Source: Pseudomarimonas arenosa (GTDB lineage: Bacteria; Pseudomonadota; Gammaproteobacteria; Xanthomonadales; Xanthomonadaceae). From it: DNA of 64,000 nt. This document shows positions 44,025-53,980 of the stretch, piece after piece. The position numbers were made by a program, and so were the translations under genes. Every line of letters starts with the position of its first letter. The first letter of the stretch is position 1. Under the pieces are notes generated by a model. The model was not told the origin of the DNA. It worked only from the letters and a program-made list of their open reading frames with translations, and did not search any database. The stretch covers positions 1 to 64,000 of the forward strand of contig NZ_JACYTR010000003.1 of the NCBI RefSeq assembly GCF_014841215.1. The letters run 5' to 3'.

Positions 44025-44690
44025 TCAGTCGATCACTGCATGCGATTGAGTGGCGGCCAGGGTGTAGGCCTGCAACAGCAGGCGGTCGGCCTTGGCGACG
44101 TTGTCGAAGGCCAGGCCGAATCGGTGCTGGGCTTCGGCGCCGGAGGCGTGGCAGACCCTGCCGGCGAGTTGCAGGGTGTAGACCTTGCGTTCGAACTCAA
44201 TCTCGAAGTTAAGCTGCAGTTCGCCGCCGACGGCGATGCCGTTGCCGCTCATCTCGATCATGGCACCGGCCGCGCTGAGGTCGATCACCTGTGCATCCTG
44301 CTTCGGGCTGTTGCCGCTCCATGCCTTGGCGGCGAGGGCAGTGGGAATGCGCAGGGCACTGCGTACCTTGCGAGCACTTACCTGCTCGGGATAGGAAACC
44401 AGCAGATAGGCGAACGGTATGCTGAAATTGCCCAGGACGCGGGCGGGAAAGCGGAAATCATGCTGGCCGGTGAAACCACTGATGTCGACCTTGACGTTCT
44501 CTACCCAGCCCGAGGGTGGCGCTGACTTGTCGAGCGGTACCAGCATCACGCCCTTGTTCTCGATGGCAGCGCAGAATTTTGCTTCAACCACTTGCTGGTT
44601 GCCGATGTGCATCTGCAAGAACATCCCGGGTCGCAGCCGCAAGGCCCGGAGGGACAGCGAGCTTTCGGGTTCCGTACTGACTTGAGTCAT
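44025..44690 (-). CDS. PilZ-domain protein (YcgR-like arrangement)
   Basis: A 221-residue protein with an N-terminal YcgR-N-like half (about 10-105, MFLQMHIGNQQVVEAKF, WVENVKVDISGFTGQHDF) and a C-terminal PilZ domain. The c-di-GMP motif set is visible as ARKVRSALRIPTALAA and VIDLSAAGAMIEM (RxxxR and [D/N]xSxxG). It probably senses c-di-GMP to tune motility or exopolysaccharide, although no flagellar gene is nearby. The ATG at 44690 follows AAGGA; the longer in-frame start is not supported. Confidence 0.88.
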   Translation of the reverse strand: MTQVSTEPESSLSLRALRLRPGMFLQMHIGNQQVVEAKFCAAIENKGVMLVPLDKSAPPSGWVENVKVDISGFTGQHDFRFPARVLGNFSIPFAYLLVSYPEQVSARKVRSALRIPTALAAKAWSGNSPKQDAQVIDLSAAGAMIEMSGNGIAVGGELQLNFEIEFERKVYTLQLAGRVCHASGAEAQHRFGLAFDNVAKADRLLLQAYTLAATQSHAVID

Positions 44691-44840
44691 CGACACGATC
44701 CTTGCGCTGGGGGCCCGGCATGCGTTGCAACGGCTGCCGTGCCTGTGATTCAACTGCGCGCCGCGGCGGGCGTCAACTGTATCGTTTGCCAGCCGGGCCG
44801 GGCCGAGGTGGGGCAGGCTCCGTGATTCACGGCGACAGGT

Positions 44841-45530
44841 CTACTCGAACAGGCCCGTTTGACGGCTCAGCGGCTGGCACAGCTGCGGCCCCTGCGAGCG
44901 CACGTTGCCCACGGCGTTGTCGACCGCATGCCAGGCCAGGCTGGGCGAAACGTACTGTTGAGCCCACTCCAGCGGCTGCACGGGGGCGTGCTCAATCCAG
45001 GCCCGCCCGGCCTCGGGTTGCAGCATCACCGGCATCCGATCATGCAGTTCAGCGACCTTGCCGGTGGCCGGGCAGGTGAGGATGCTGAAACTCGGCAGCT
45101 CAGGGCCGCTCGGCAGTGGTGGTTCCCATAGCGCCGCCATGCAGAGCAGAGGCGCCGTGGCGTCTTGGATGTAGTGCGCCTGCTTGCTGCCGGTCTGGGT
45201 CTTCCACTCGTAGTAGCCTGAGGCCAGCAGCAGCGCGCGATGACGCCGAAAGGCATGGCGAAAGGTCGGTTTGCTGGCAGCGGACTCGATGCGCGCGTTG
45301 AAGGTGCTGTAGCCGGTTTTGCCGGGGTCCCGGGCCCAGGCCGGGATCAGGCCCCAGCGCATTGGTTGCGCGCTGAGCACGCCCTGGATGGGCAGCACTA
45401 CCCAGGCGCTCTGAGTCGGTGCCACATTGAACTGTGCCGCTGGCTGCTGTTCGGGCGAACGAAATTCAATAGGCTGTAGAAAGGCCCGCACTTCGGCCCA
45501 ACTGGTGTCTTGGGTGAAACGTCCGCACAT
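44841..45530 (-). CDS. yedK: SOS response-associated peptidase (SRAP/HMCES family, YedK)
   Basis: A 229-residue SRAP protein that forms a protective thiazolidine crosslink with abasic sites in single-stranded DNA through Cys2. MCGRFTQ supplies Cys2; TFNARIESAASKPTFRHAF holds the active-site Asn and Glu, then ASGYYEWK and the His in MHDRMPVMLQP. Length is normal. No LexA box was recognised. It is divergent from the membrane protein/adenosyltransferase pair. Confidence 0.94.
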   Translation of the reverse strand: MCGRFTQDTSWAEVRAFLQPIEFRSPEQQPAAQFNVAPTQSAWVVLPIQGVLSAQPMRWGLIPAWARDPGKTGYSTFNARIESAASKPTFRHAFRRHRALLLASGYYEWKTQTGSKQAHYIQDATAPLLCMAALWEPPLPSGPELPSFSILTCPATGKVAELHDRMPVMLQPEAGRAWIEHAPVQPLEWAQQYVSPSLAWHAVDNAVGNVRSQGPQLCQPLSRQTGLFE

Positions 45531-45666
45531 CGAGTTGGCCCTGTCGCGAAGGGACGGTTACATCTCATTGTCATCAATGACATGGGCGCAATCCAGCGCC
45601 GAGGCGGGTCCGCAGGGCGGGTGTTTCCGTTAGAATTCCACCTAGTCGATTGATTGGAGCTCCCGC

Positions 45667-46251
45667 ATGTCCGCAACCCGTAAACACGCCTTGGCGTTTG
45701 CCGCTCTCGCCCTGGTGATGGTGCTGACGCGGATTCACCACTTCGGCCCGATTCCCGATGCATCTTGGGCGGTATTCTTCGGCGCCGGCTTCTGGATGGG
45801 TCGCGCCTGGCGCTGGGCGTTCCCGAGCCTGATGCTGGTTGCCGTGACGGTCGACTATTTCGTCATCACCGCCAGCGGGCAGAATTTCTTCAGTCACTAC
45901 TGTGTTTCGCCGGGCTACTGGATGTTGTTGCCGGCGCATGCCGCGATGTGGGCCGGCGGACGCTTGCTCGCCTTGCGTGCGCAGCGCCCCGCCTGGCAGC
46001 GCGGGCTGGAACTGCTGGTGGTGGTGCCCGCGGCGGTGGCTTTGTGCCATCTGTTTGCCCAAGGCGGTTTCTACTGGCTGAGCGATGTCGTGGCCGAGCC
46101 GACGGTAGCCGGCTGGGCGAAGAACTATGCCGACTGGTTCCTGCCGTACCTGAAAGTGGCCGCTATCTATATCGGCCTCGCTGCCCTCGGTCAGGCCAGC
46201 GTTGAGGCGCTCAGCGGGCAGTCCTTGCGGGCCGATCGAACGGCAGGCTAA
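45667..46251 (+). CDS. DUF6580-like membrane protein, possible B12-related transporter component
   Basis: A 194-residue protein with about five or six hydrophobic segments and a short cytoplasmic C-terminus. The features ALALVMVLTRIHHFGPIPDA and WAVFFGAGFWMGRAW match DUF6580-type proteins, which resemble ECF transporter substrate-binding components. It is followed nine bases later by the cobalamin adenosyltransferase gene, so a role in corrinoid uptake is plausible but is inference from context. The 136-base leader is too short and lacks the recognisable motifs of a cobalamin riboswitch. Confidence 0.75.
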   Translation: MSATRKHALAFAALALVMVLTRIHHFGPIPDASWAVFFGAGFWMGRAWRWAFPSLMLVAVTVDYFVITASGQNFFSHYCVSPGYWMLLPAHAAMWAGGRLLALRAQRPAWQRGLELLVVVPAAVALCHLFAQGGFYWLSDVVAEPTVAGWAKNYADWFLPYLKVAAIYIGLAALGQASVEALSGQSLRADRTAG

Positions 46252-46260
46252 GGGACGGTC

Positions 46261-46809
46261 ATGGGGAATCGGCTGTCGAAAATCTACACTCGCACCGGCG
46301 ATGACGGCACCACCGGACTGGGCGATGGCTCGCGAGTGGCGAAAGATTCGGCCCGAGTTTCCGCCTACGGCACGGTGGACGAGCTGAACAGCTCGATTGG
46401 TGTGGTGCTGGCCTGCGAGTTGCCCGAGTCAGTGCGGGAACTGTTGGTTCGGGTGCAGCACCAGCTGTTCGATCTGGGCGGCGAGCTGTGTATCCCTGGG
46501 CATGCCGCCATCCAGGCCGCCGATATCGATGGCCTGGAGCAGGCGCTGGACGGCTTCAATGCCGATCTTCCGGCGCTTAAGGATTTCATCCTGCCGGGCG
46601 GTGGAATGGCGGCAGCACAGTGCCATATGGCGCGCACCATCTGTCGCCGTGCGGAGCGCGAAACGGTCAGCCTGGCGCATCACGATCCGGTGCGGTCGGA
46701 AGCGATTCGCTACCTCAATCGCCTGTCTGACCTGCTGTTCGTGCTGTGTCGCGTGCTGGCCCGCACCAGCGGCCATGGCGAAGTGCTGTGGCAGCACGCG
46801 CGGCGCTGA
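46261..46809 (+). CDS. Cob(I)yrinic acid a,c-diamide adenosyltransferase, PduO type
   Basis: A 182-residue ATP:corrinoid adenosyltransferase of the PduO/MMAB family, making adenosylcobalamin. Motifs are KIYTRTGDDGTTGLGDGSRV (ATP loop), AYGTVDELNSSIGVVLA and the C-terminal RTICRRAERE. It forms the second gene with the DUF6580-like protein. No B12-dependent enzyme of the usual kind is in the window, but the radical SAM protein two genes away binds cobalamin. Confidence 0.94.
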   Translation: MGNRLSKIYTRTGDDGTTGLGDGSRVAKDSARVSAYGTVDELNSSIGVVLACELPESVRELLVRVQHQLFDLGGELCIPGHAAIQAADIDGLEQALDGFNADLPALKDFILPGGGMAAAQCHMARTICRRAERETVSLAHHDPVRSEAIRYLNRLSDLLFVLCRVLARTSGHGEVLWQHARR

Positions 46810-46834
46810 TACGGCCCGCAACCTGTGGCAGCGC

Positions 46835-48289
46835 TCAATCGCGCGGCGCCAGCATCCACAACTGAAACCGTCGGTCGTCAACCTCGAGGTTGAGCGGTGT
46901 CCCTTCGATGGGCAGCACGTCCTGCCAGCAGCTGCTGCCGATTTCGCACAGCACGGCGGCGCCTTCACGCTCAACATCCGCGCGACTCAGCCAGGGCGAT
47001 AGATCAAAGCGACCCTCGATCAGCATTGAAGGCCGCGAGCCCGCATAGGTCGACACGATGGCGGTCAGTATGTGGTCTCCGGCAACGATGCGCAGCGGGC
47101 GCTGGAAACGATCGTTCCATGTGTTTTCCACCGCCAAGGCCAAGGCCGGTCCATCGAATACCGTCTTTGACTGGCTGCCGCGCAACTTGTAGGCCAGGTG
47201 TCCCGCCGTCAGGCCAAGCATCAGCAGCGCAAGAAGAATCCCGAACACGCGCAGGCGTACCGGCTGCAGGCTCAGCGGCAGCCACTGCAGCAGGCAGATT
47301 CCAAACAGGTTGAAGAACGGAAATGCCCAGGTCGACTTCAGTCGACTGCCGCTGATCGCGCCATACAACATGGCCAGTATTAGCGGTCCCAAGCAGAGCG
47401 CCAGCAACTGCCAGCGAAGCGGCGAGTGCGGCGTAGCGTCGGTGTGCCGCTGCACCAGGCTCAACGCAACCACAGCGCTCAGCAGCATGCCGGCCAGCGC
47501 ACCGATGGCAAAGCGCAGTGGCTCCAGCAGGTGGGACGTCCAGTCGCCTGCGCCCTGTTCATCAAAGCGCTGCAGGTAGGCCGCAGGCAGTCGCCAGTTT
47601 TCGAGCAGCCAGATCAGGTGCGGGCTGATCAACAGCAGCCCAAGCACGGCGCCGCCCCATAACCAAGGGTTTCGCCATTGCCTGCGTGCATCAGGATCGA
47701 TCAACAGGATCGAGACGAAGGTGAGCAGCAGCAGGGCGCCGGAGTACTTGGTCAGCAAGGCTGCTGCCGACCACGCCGCCAGCCACAGCCAATGCTGCGA
47801 CGCCCCTCGCGTTGCGCGCAAGAAGTGGAAGCCCATCGCGGCCCAGATCGGCAGCTGCAGGCTGTTCATGTTGAAGTTCGGCGTGAGGACGGTGTGGAAG
47901 TAACTCAGTTCCAGCACCAGCGTGGCAATGATCGAAGCGGTGGGTGCCAGCACCAGTCGCGCTGTTCGCCACACGTAGTACAGCGTGACCAACACACCGA
48001 GTTGCGCCAGCAGGTAGAGGCTTTCTGGTTGCTGGCCACTGAGCTGAAAAGCCGCCTCGCCGAGCCAGGGGCCGAGCGGCGGATGCTTGTAATAGCCCAA
48101 CTGCCACTCCATGCCCCAGCCGAGCAATTCGGCGGCGTCCAGCGGCAGCATCTGGTAGCTCAGCGCGGGTAGCAGCACCCAGATCACGGCGTGCCAGAGT
48201 AGCAAGGCGGCCAGCAGCCATGGCGGCCATTCGCGCAAACTCGGGCTGAAGCTCGGGCCGTAGCGCTCGGCCGAGAGAGTCAACGTCAC
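46835..48289 (-). CDS. GT39-family membrane glycosyltransferase (ArnT-like)
   Basis: A 484-residue inner-membrane protein with about ten to twelve membrane segments of the PMT/ArnT fold. The first periplasmic loop holds MLPLDAAELLGWGMEW and GYYKHPPLGPWLGEAA, typical of lipid-linked sugar transferases. Donor and acceptor cannot be assigned from sequence; lipid A or another glycolipid is possible. It starts one base before the radical SAM gene stop on the same strand, so it is probably translated from the same mRNA. Confidence 0.88.
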   Translation of the reverse strand: MTLTLSAERYGPSFSPSLREWPPWLLAALLLWHAVIWVLLPALSYQMLPLDAAELLGWGMEWQLGYYKHPPLGPWLGEAAFQLSGQQPESLYLLAQLGVLVTLYYVWRTARLVLAPTASIIATLVLELSYFHTVLTPNFNMNSLQLPIWAAMGFHFLRATRGASQHWLWLAAWSAAALLTKYSGALLLLTFVSILLIDPDARRQWRNPWLWGGAVLGLLLISPHLIWLLENWRLPAAYLQRFDEQGAGDWTSHLLEPLRFAIGALAGMLLSAVVALSLVQRHTDATPHSPLRWQLLALCLGPLILAMLYGAISGSRLKSTWAFPFFNLFGICLLQWLPLSLQPVRLRVFGILLALLMLGLTAGHLAYKLRGSQSKTVFDGPALALAVENTWNDRFQRPLRIVAGDHILTAIVSTYAGSRPSMLIEGRFDLSPWLSRADVEREGAAVLCEIGSSCWQDVLPIEGTPLNLEVDDRRFQLWMLAPRD

Positions 48290-48290
48290 C

Positions 48291-49850
48291 TCAGCCGCTC
48301 TGCGCTGCAGCAGGATCGCCTGGCTGCCTTAGATGACGGCGTTGGCGCTTTGGCGTGGCGCCAGCGGCGTTCTGCCTGGTGCCGGCCGGCTTGGCTTCGA
48401 AATCCAGTGGGCCGCGTGCCCCGCCGGCCGAGTGGTCAGCCTGCAAAGCGGCATCGAAGACAGCGAGCTGCTGCGGGCGACACTGTTCGATGTACTGATG
48501 CAGCAGCCGCGCCAGACGCTCCGGTGCAAACGCATGCGACTTGCCGGTGAGCTGGTACAACCAGTCGGAGAAGGCAAGAAAACTGGCAAATGGCGTGTCC
48601 CCCAGCAGCAGCGGCAGGCTGAGGGTGAAGCGCCCGGAGTTGGCGATGATGTCCCAGTAACGGGCAAAGCGACTCAGACGTTGCATGGTGGAGAAGTCGA
48701 TATCGCGGGTGCTGAGAATGTTGTACGGCGGCGCCGGGTTGAAGCGCAGATCAAACTCGGTGCTATGACGGGCGATCGGTGCACCGCGCAGCCGCTTCAG
48801 AATGCCGAATTGAATCTCGTGCGGTCGCAAGGCAACCAGCTGATCGAAGCCGCGGGCGAACATGTCCACCGTTTCGCCGGGCAGGCCAGCAATCAGATCA
48901 ACATGCAGATGCGCTTGCGTGTGCTGTCGCAACCATTCGAGATTGGCTCGGGCCAGCTCGTTCTTCTGCCGCCGCGAGATGCGTTGCTGTACCTCGGGAT
49001 CAAAGGTCTGGATACCGATCTCGAATTGCAGGGTGCCAGCGGGAAATCGGGTGATCCATTCGCGCAGACGCTCGGGCAGGTGGTCGGGCACAAGTTCAAA
49101 ATGTACGAACAGCGGATCCTCAGGAGACTGTTCGAGTTTGTCCAGAAAGAACTGCAGAATGCGAATGGAAGTGTCGATCTTGAGATTGAAGGTGCGATCG
49201 ACGAACTTGAACTGACGTACGCCGCGCTGGTAGAGGCGCGAGATGTCGTCGAGAAATGCATCCAGCGGGAACGGCCAGGCGGTCTTGTCCAGGGCTGACA
49301 GACAGAACTCGCATTTGAACGGGCAGCCGCGCGAGGCTTCGACGTAAACGTAGCGTTTGGCCACGTCTTCGTCGGTGTATTCGTCGTAGGGTCGCTGCAG
49401 TGATTCCAGCGGCGGTTGGATGCCCAGAATGAACTTACTCTCCGGCTTTGCGCCCTCAAAGATCTGAACGCATAGATCAGCAAAGCTGATGTCGCCCCAG
49501 CCGCTGATCACATAGTCGGCCCATTGGCAGATTTCCGACTCGCCCGACTCGTAGCTCACCTCCGGGCCACCCAGCACCACGATCAGGTCGGGCTGCAGCC
49601 GTTTCAGCAGCCGAACCAGTTGGGTACATTCGTCGACGTTCCAGATGTACACGCCCAGCCCGACAACGCTCGGCTGTTCGGCCAGAATCTGCTCAGCGAT
49701 GTCCTCGCTCTTCTGGCCGATTATGAATTCGCGAATCGCCGAGCGCGACCGCAGTGCGCCGAGATTGGCGCGCAGATAGCGCAGACCCAGCGATGCGTGG
49801 GCGTAGCGGGCATTGAGGGTAGTCAGCAGAATGTGGTTCACGGGGTGCAT
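48291..49850 (-). CDS. B12-binding radical SAM protein
   Basis: A 519-residue protein with an N-terminal cobalamin-binding Rossmann domain (about 1-140: VLTTLNARYAHASLGLRYLR-like start, VVLGGPEVSYESGES) and a radical SAM barrel with the cluster motif SRGCPFKCEFC. A C-terminal region follows, ending in basic Gln/Arg-rich sequence. It resembles DUF4080-type class B proteins whose substrates are unknown. The ATG at 49850 is preceded by AGGGA. The downstream GT39 gene starts within its end. Confidence 0.9.
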   Translation of the reverse strand: MHPVNHILLTTLNARYAHASLGLRYLRANLGALRSRSAIREFIIGQKSEDIAEQILAEQPSVVGLGVYIWNVDECTQLVRLLKRLQPDLIVVLGGPEVSYESGESEICQWADYVISGWGDISFADLCVQIFEGAKPESKFILGIQPPLESLQRPYDEYTDEDVAKRYVYVEASRGCPFKCEFCLSALDKTAWPFPLDAFLDDISRLYQRGVRQFKFVDRTFNLKIDTSIRILQFFLDKLEQSPEDPLFVHFELVPDHLPERLREWITRFPAGTLQFEIGIQTFDPEVQQRISRRQKNELARANLEWLRQHTQAHLHVDLIAGLPGETVDMFARGFDQLVALRPHEIQFGILKRLRGAPIARHSTEFDLRFNPAPPYNILSTRDIDFSTMQRLSRFARYWDIIANSGRFTLSLPLLLGDTPFASFLAFSDWLYQLTGKSHAFAPERLARLLHQYIEQCRPQQLAVFDAALQADHSAGGARGPLDFEAKPAGTRQNAAGATPKRQRRHLRQPGDPAAAQSG

Positions 49851-50134
49851 TATCCCTGGTTGGCGGGTCGTTGCGACCGCCCAGCGTTGAATTTGGTCCC
49901 AAGCGACGGGTGCTGTGGTTACTTTCCAGCGTCCTCGGCAGCGAGCGCTTGGTTGTCGGCCAGCCTCATGCGAGCATCGGCATTCTGGGGCGGCCATCGG
50001 GTTTCGACATCTGGGGAGAGTCGAGAACTTCGGCCCGATGACAGCTCGTTTTCAGGCGAAGTGGGCGGCGCTGTGGCCGTTCGCGCTGAGGCCCTCAAAG
50101 AGCGAGGCTCTCGGCGATCAGTTTGGGGGTGCCA
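49851..50134. other. Divergent intergenic region
   Basis: 284 bases between the minus-strand radical SAM gene and the plus-strand response regulator. It must contain both promoters. I see no clear consensus promoter, RNA gene or repeat in it. Confidence 0.5.
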
Positions 50135-50782
50135 ATGACAAACGTGTTGCTGATCGATGATCACGCCCTGGTGCGTGCTGGATTCAAAGCAATTCTGGAG
50201 GGTGAACCTGGGTTCACGATTGTGGGGGAGGCGGAGAACGGTGAGTCCGGGCTGCGTATGGCGCGCAGCCTCAGGCCCGATGTGGTGATCTGTGATCTGC
50301 ACCTGCCGGGACTCAGTGGTCTGGAGGTAACCGAACGCATTCGCCAATCCATGCCCGAATTGAAGGTGATGATCGTGACGGTGCAGGAGGAAGGCCCGCT
50401 GCCACGAAGGTTGCTTGATGCCGGCGCCCATGGCTATGTGGTGAAAGCCTGCGAGCGCAAGGAGTTCATTCACGCGCTGCGTGAGGTCTCGTTGGGGCGG
50501 CGTTACCTGTCGGCAAGTATCGCGCAGCGACTGGCGCTGGAGTCGGTGAACGCCCCGAAGGGCAAGTCGCCGTTCGATTCCCTGACCGCCCGCGAGTTGG
50601 AAATCACTCGCATGTTTTGCCTGGGCCGGCGGGCGGTGGATATTGCTGAGTCCTTGTCGCTGAGTCCGAAGACCATTGCCACGCACAAGACCCGACTGCT
50701 GGCGAAACTTGGCGTGGGTGACCTGGTCAGTCTGAGCCGCATGGCGCGAGCCTACGGATTGTTCGACCCCAACGTCGAATAG
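50135..50782 (+). CDS. GacA/UvrY-like NarL-family response regulator
   Basis: A 215-residue two-component response regulator. The receiver has the acidic pair Asp8-Asp9, the phospho-acceptor Asp54 (VVICDLHLPG), Thr82 and Lys104. A LuxR-type HTH follows (LTARELEITRMFCLGRRAVD, SPKTIATHKTRLLAKLG). Relatives of GacA control small RNAs of the Csr/Rsm system. No sensor kinase is adjacent, as in most gac systems. The ATG at 50135 follows GGGGGT. Confidence 0.88.
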   Translation: MTNVLLIDDHALVRAGFKAILEGEPGFTIVGEAENGESGLRMARSLRPDVVICDLHLPGLSGLEVTERIRQSMPELKVMIVTVQEEGPLPRRLLDAGAHGYVVKACERKEFIHALREVSLGRRYLSASIAQRLALESVNAPKGKSPFDSLTARELEITRMFCLGRRAVDIAESLSLSPKTIATHKTRLLAKLGVGDLVSLSRMARAYGLFDPNVE

Positions 50783-50799
50783 TCGGGCTCGATCCAATG

Positions 50800-50828
50800 C
50801 TGATCGGGCAGCGCAGCCACCCGATCAG
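50800..50828. terminator. Hairpin between response regulator and rne
   Basis: CTGATCGGG (50800-50808) and CCCGATCAG (50820-50828) pair perfectly over an 11-base loop in the 57-base convergent gap. Only short A/T runs flank it, so it is a weak two-way terminator candidate. Confidence 0.45.
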
Positions 50829-50839
50829 AAATCCGTTTG

Positions 50840-53800
50840 TTAGCGGGCGTCCGGCGTTCCAGTCTTGGCAGCGCCAGTCGATTCGTCATTGGCCGCGCCA
50901 TTGGATTCGACGGCTGATCCTGGCGTTGAAGGCGCGGGTTCCGGCAAGGGCAGGGGCTGGGTCTGACCACTCAGCACGGCGGAGCGTTCAGCCGTCGCAG
51001 ACTCAGCCTTGGCCGCTTCTGCATCCTTAGCGGCTTGTGCAGCCTTGGCGGCCTCCTCCTCAGCCTCGGCATCTTCCGCAGCCTTAGCCGCTTCTGCAGC
51101 CTTTGCCGCTTCTGCAGCCTTTGCTGCTTCCTCAGCCTTAGCCGCTTCCTCAGCCTTGGCCGCTTCTGCAGCCTTTGCCGCTTCTGCAGCCTTTGCCGCT
51201 TCTGCAGCCTTAGCCGCTTCCTCAGCCTTGGCCGCTTCCTCAGCCTTGGCCGCTTGCTCAGCCCTAGCCGCTTCCTCAGCCTTAGCCGCTTCCTCAGCCT
51301 TAGCCGCTTCTGCAGCCTTGGCTATTTCCTCAGCCTTGGCTATTTCCTCAGCCTGGGGTGCGAGGTCTGTCGGTGAGGCTGGCTCGTGCTTGGCGATCAG
51401 GTCGGCTGTCGGGGCGGTTGTGGGCTGACTTGGTGCGGTTTGCGGCGACGGATCGGAAGTGGCAGGCGCTGCGACCGCAAGCTTGGCGGCCGCTGCGGCC
51501 AGTGGCGCGGGTTCCAAAGCGCGTACGCTCGAGGTCCCCGTCGCGGGCAGCTCAGTGTCGGGCTCGATGGCCTGTGCTCGGGAGTCGTCTTCGCTCGCCG
51601 ATTGGTGGTCGGCCTGCGATTCGCTGGCGTCGTCACCCATCTGAAAGCTTGACTCTGTACCGTTGGCGGCTTCGATCTCGCTGTCCTGGTCATCGTCGTT
51701 TTCCGACGGATCCTGATCCAGACTCGCCGCGGTGTCGGCGGCGCCGTTCTGCTTGCGACGGCGGCGGCCGCCGCGACGTCCGCGACGGCGTCGCGAGTTG
51801 CCTTCAGCTGCGCTTGCAGCGCTGGCCTGTTCGCCGTCTGCTTCGCCTAGGCTTGGGCTGGCATTTTCCGCCGTTTCGGCAGCACTGGCCGCCGCGGCTG
51901 CCAGCGCCAACTGAGCAGCCGCTTCGTCGGTCTGCTGTGCCTTGGCCTGCTTGTTCTTCTCCTCCGCCGCGGCGCGCTGCTTCTCTCTGTTCGCTTCCTT
52001 GGCAGCCTGGGCGGCTTGCTGGCGTGCACGCTGCTCTTCGCGCTGCTGCGCCTTGGCCTGCTCCTGCTTGCTGTTGTCCTGGCGGCTCTCTGGCTTATCT
52101 TGCCGCTGACGCTGCTGAGCTTCCTGCCGGGCCTGCTTACGACGATCGTTGCGATCCTGGCGTCGGCTGCGCTCGCCGCGATCCTGCCGCGGTTGCTCGC
52201 GCGCTTCCTGTGCTTTTGCCGGTTCGCTTGCGGCAGGCGCTGCCGGCGCGGCCGGTGTGCGCTTGAACAGACGCACGATGCGCGAAATCAGGCCCTCGGA
52301 ATGGGTCGGTACCGGCGTGGCAGCGACTGCCGGTGCGGCGGCCTGAACCTCTGGTTCCACCTGCTCGCGAATCGGTGCCGGGGTTGCCGGCTTTACCGCC
52401 GTGACAGCTGGCGGCGGCGGGATGTTGAGGTTCGACTTCGACAGCGCCACCACTTCCACCTTGCGTGGTGACCCGCGTTGGTAGCTGGGTTTCGAGGTTT
52501 CCTCGTTAAGCTCATTCTCGCGCAGGCGTGTGACGTTGTAATGCGGCGTTTCCAGCTGCGGATCGGCCACGATCACCACCGGCACATTGTGACGAGTTTC
52601 GATTTCACTCAACGCACGGCGCTTTTCGTTGAGCAGAAAATTGGCGATTTCATTCGGCGCCTGCACCAGCACCTGGCCGGTGTTTTCCTTCATTGCGTGC
52701 TCTTCACACAGGCGCAGAATGGACAGGGAGAGCGATTCGATCGAGCGCAGGCGGCCATGGCCTTCGCAGCGAGGACAGACGTTCTGAGTCGATTCTCCCA
52801 GGCTGGGACGCAGACGTTGGCGTGACATTTCCAGCAGACCAAAACGCGAGATGCGCCCCACCTGCACACGGGCACGATCCTGCTTCAGCGCCTGCGCCAG
52901 ACGATTTTCGACCTCGCGCTGATGCTTGCTCGAGGACATATCAATGAAGTCCACCACCACCAGCCCACCAAGGTCGCGCAGTCGCAGCTGGCGCGCCACT
53001 TCGTCGGCGGCTTCGAGGTTGGTATTGAACGCCGTTTCCTCGATGTCGCCGCCCTTGGTGGCGCGTGCCGAGTTGACGTCGATGGCGGTCAGCGCTTCGG
53101 TTTGATCGACCACGATCGATCCGCCGGACGGCAGTCGAACCTGGCGTTCAAAGGCGCTCTCGATCTGGGTTTCGATCTGGAACCGCGAGAACAGAGGGGT
53201 GGTGTCGTGGTAGTGCTTGAGCTTGCGCAGGTTGTGCGGCATGACCTGCTCAACAAAGTCACGCGCTTCGCCGTACAGCTCATCGTTGTCGACCAGGATT
53301 TCGCCAACGTCGGCGCGCAGATAGTCGCGCAAGGCGCGAATGATCAGTCGCGACTCCTGATAGATCAGGAAGGGCGAAGGCTTCTTCAGCGCTGCTTCGG
53401 CGATGGCTCGCCAGATCTGCAGCAGATAGTCGAGATCCCACTGCAACTCGTCGGCAGCACGACCGATGCCGGCGGTGCGGATGATCACACCCATCTCTTC
53501 CGGAATATTGAGCTGGTCCAGCGCTTCTTTCAGGGCCGCGCGGTCATCGCCTTCGATGCGGCGCGAGACGCCGCCAGCGCGCGGGCTGTTCGGCATCAGC
53601 ACCAGGTAGCGACCGGCCAGCGAGATGTAGGTGGTGAGCGCTGCGCCCTTGTTGCCGCGCTCTTCCTTGTCGACCTGTACGACGACCTCCTGGCCTTCGC
53701 GCAGCAGTTCCTTGATGCTGCCCTTGTTGGCATCAGCACCGTCAACGAAGTAGTCGCGGGAGATTTCCTTCAGCGGCAGAAAGCCGTGACGTTCGCCGCC

Positions 53801-53980
53801 ATATTCGACGAAGGCAGCTTCCAGAGAAGGCTCAAGGCGGGTGATCCGGCCCTTGTAGATGTTGCCCTTTTTCTGCTCTTTGGACGGTTGCTCGATGTCC
53901 AGATCGTAAAGGTTCTGGCCATCAACAATGGCCACTCGCAACTCTTCTTCCTGGGTTGCGTTAATCAGCATCCGCTTCAT
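50840..53980 (-). CDS. rne: Ribonuclease E
   Basis: A 1046-residue endoribonuclease that initiates mRNA decay and processes rRNA/tRNA. The catalytic half has the S1 domain (about 35-120), a DNase-like site with [20 protein letters not shown] and VVVDFIDM (metal-binding Asp pair), and the Zn-link [12 protein letters not shown]. Beyond residue 520 it is unstructured: Arg-rich RNA-binding blocks ([16 protein letters not shown]), acidic stretches, and a long AEEAAK-type hexad block (separate entry). The C-terminal scaffold is unlike that of E. coli. A 404-base leader precedes it. Confidence 0.96.
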   Translation of the reverse strand: MKRMLINATQEEELRVAIVDGQNLYDLDIEQPSKEQKKGNIYKGRITRLEPSLEAAFVEYGGERHGFLPLKEISRDYFVDGADANKGSIKELLREGQEVVVQVDKEERGNKGAALTTYISLAGRYLVLMPNSPRAGGVSRRIEGDDRAALKEALDQLNIPEEMGVIIRTAGIGRAADELQWDLDYLLQIWRAIAEAALKKPSPFLIYQESRLIIRALRDYLRADVGEILVDNDELYGEARDFVEQVMPHNLRKLKHYHDTTPLFSRFQIETQIESAFERQVRLPSGGSIVVDQTEALTAIDVNSARATKGGDIEETAFNTNLEAADEVARQLRLRDLGGLVVVDFIDMSSSKHQREVENRLAQALKQDRARVQVGRISRFGLLEMSRQRLRPSLGESTQNVCPRCEGHGRLRSIESLSLSILRLCEEHAMKENTGQVLVQAPNEIANFLLNEKRRALSEIETRHNVPVVIVADPQLETPHYNVTRLRENELNEETSKPSYQRGSPRKVEVVALSKSNLNIPPPPAVTAVKPATPAPIREQVEPEVQAAAPAVAATPVPTHSEGLISRIVRLFKRTPAAPAAPAASEPAKAQEAREQPRQDRGERSRRQDRNDRRKQARQEAQQRQRQDKPESRQDNSKQEQAKAQQREEQRARQQAAQAAKEANREKQRAAAEEKNKQAKAQQTDEAAAQLALAAAAASAAETAENASPSLGEADGEQASAASAAEGNSRRRRGRRGGRRRRKQNGAADTAASLDQDPSENDDDQDSEIEAANGTESSFQMGDDASESQADHQSASEDDSRAQAIEPDTELPATGTSSVRALEPAPLAAAAAKLAVAAPATSDPSPQTAPSQPTTAPTADLIAKHEPASPTDLAPQAEEIAKAEEIAKAAEAAKAEEAAKAEEAARAEQAAKAEEAAKAEEAAKAAEAAKAAEAAKAAEAAKAEEAAKAEEAAKAAEAAKAAEAAKAAEDAEAEEEAAKAAQAAKDAEAAKAESATAERSAVLSGQTQPLPLPEPAPSTPGSAVESNGAANDESTGAAKTGTPDAR
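51003..51355 (-). repeat. 18-base tandem repeat encoding AEEAAK-type hexads in rne
   Basis: About nineteen near-exact copies of an 18-base unit encode A(E/A)EAAK hexapeptides, in the last tenth of RNase E. The protein segment should form a long charged helix (single-alpha-helix type). The repeat is prone to copy-number change. The opposite strand is open through this region only because of the codon bias, and the opposite-strand ORF is rejected. Confidence 0.85.

Noticed and set aside
45531-45666. Possible cobalamin riboswitch before the DUF6580/adenosyltransferase pair
   Set aside because: The leader is short and I could not find the conserved B12-box pattern or the expected stems.
51003-51355. 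CRISPR-like array because of regular spacing
   Set aside because: Repeats are 18 bases, contiguous with no spacers, and in frame inside rne.
51009-51428. Ser/Ala-rich frame opposite the rne repeat
   Set aside because: It is the complement of the AEEAAK tandem repeat and is low complexity only.
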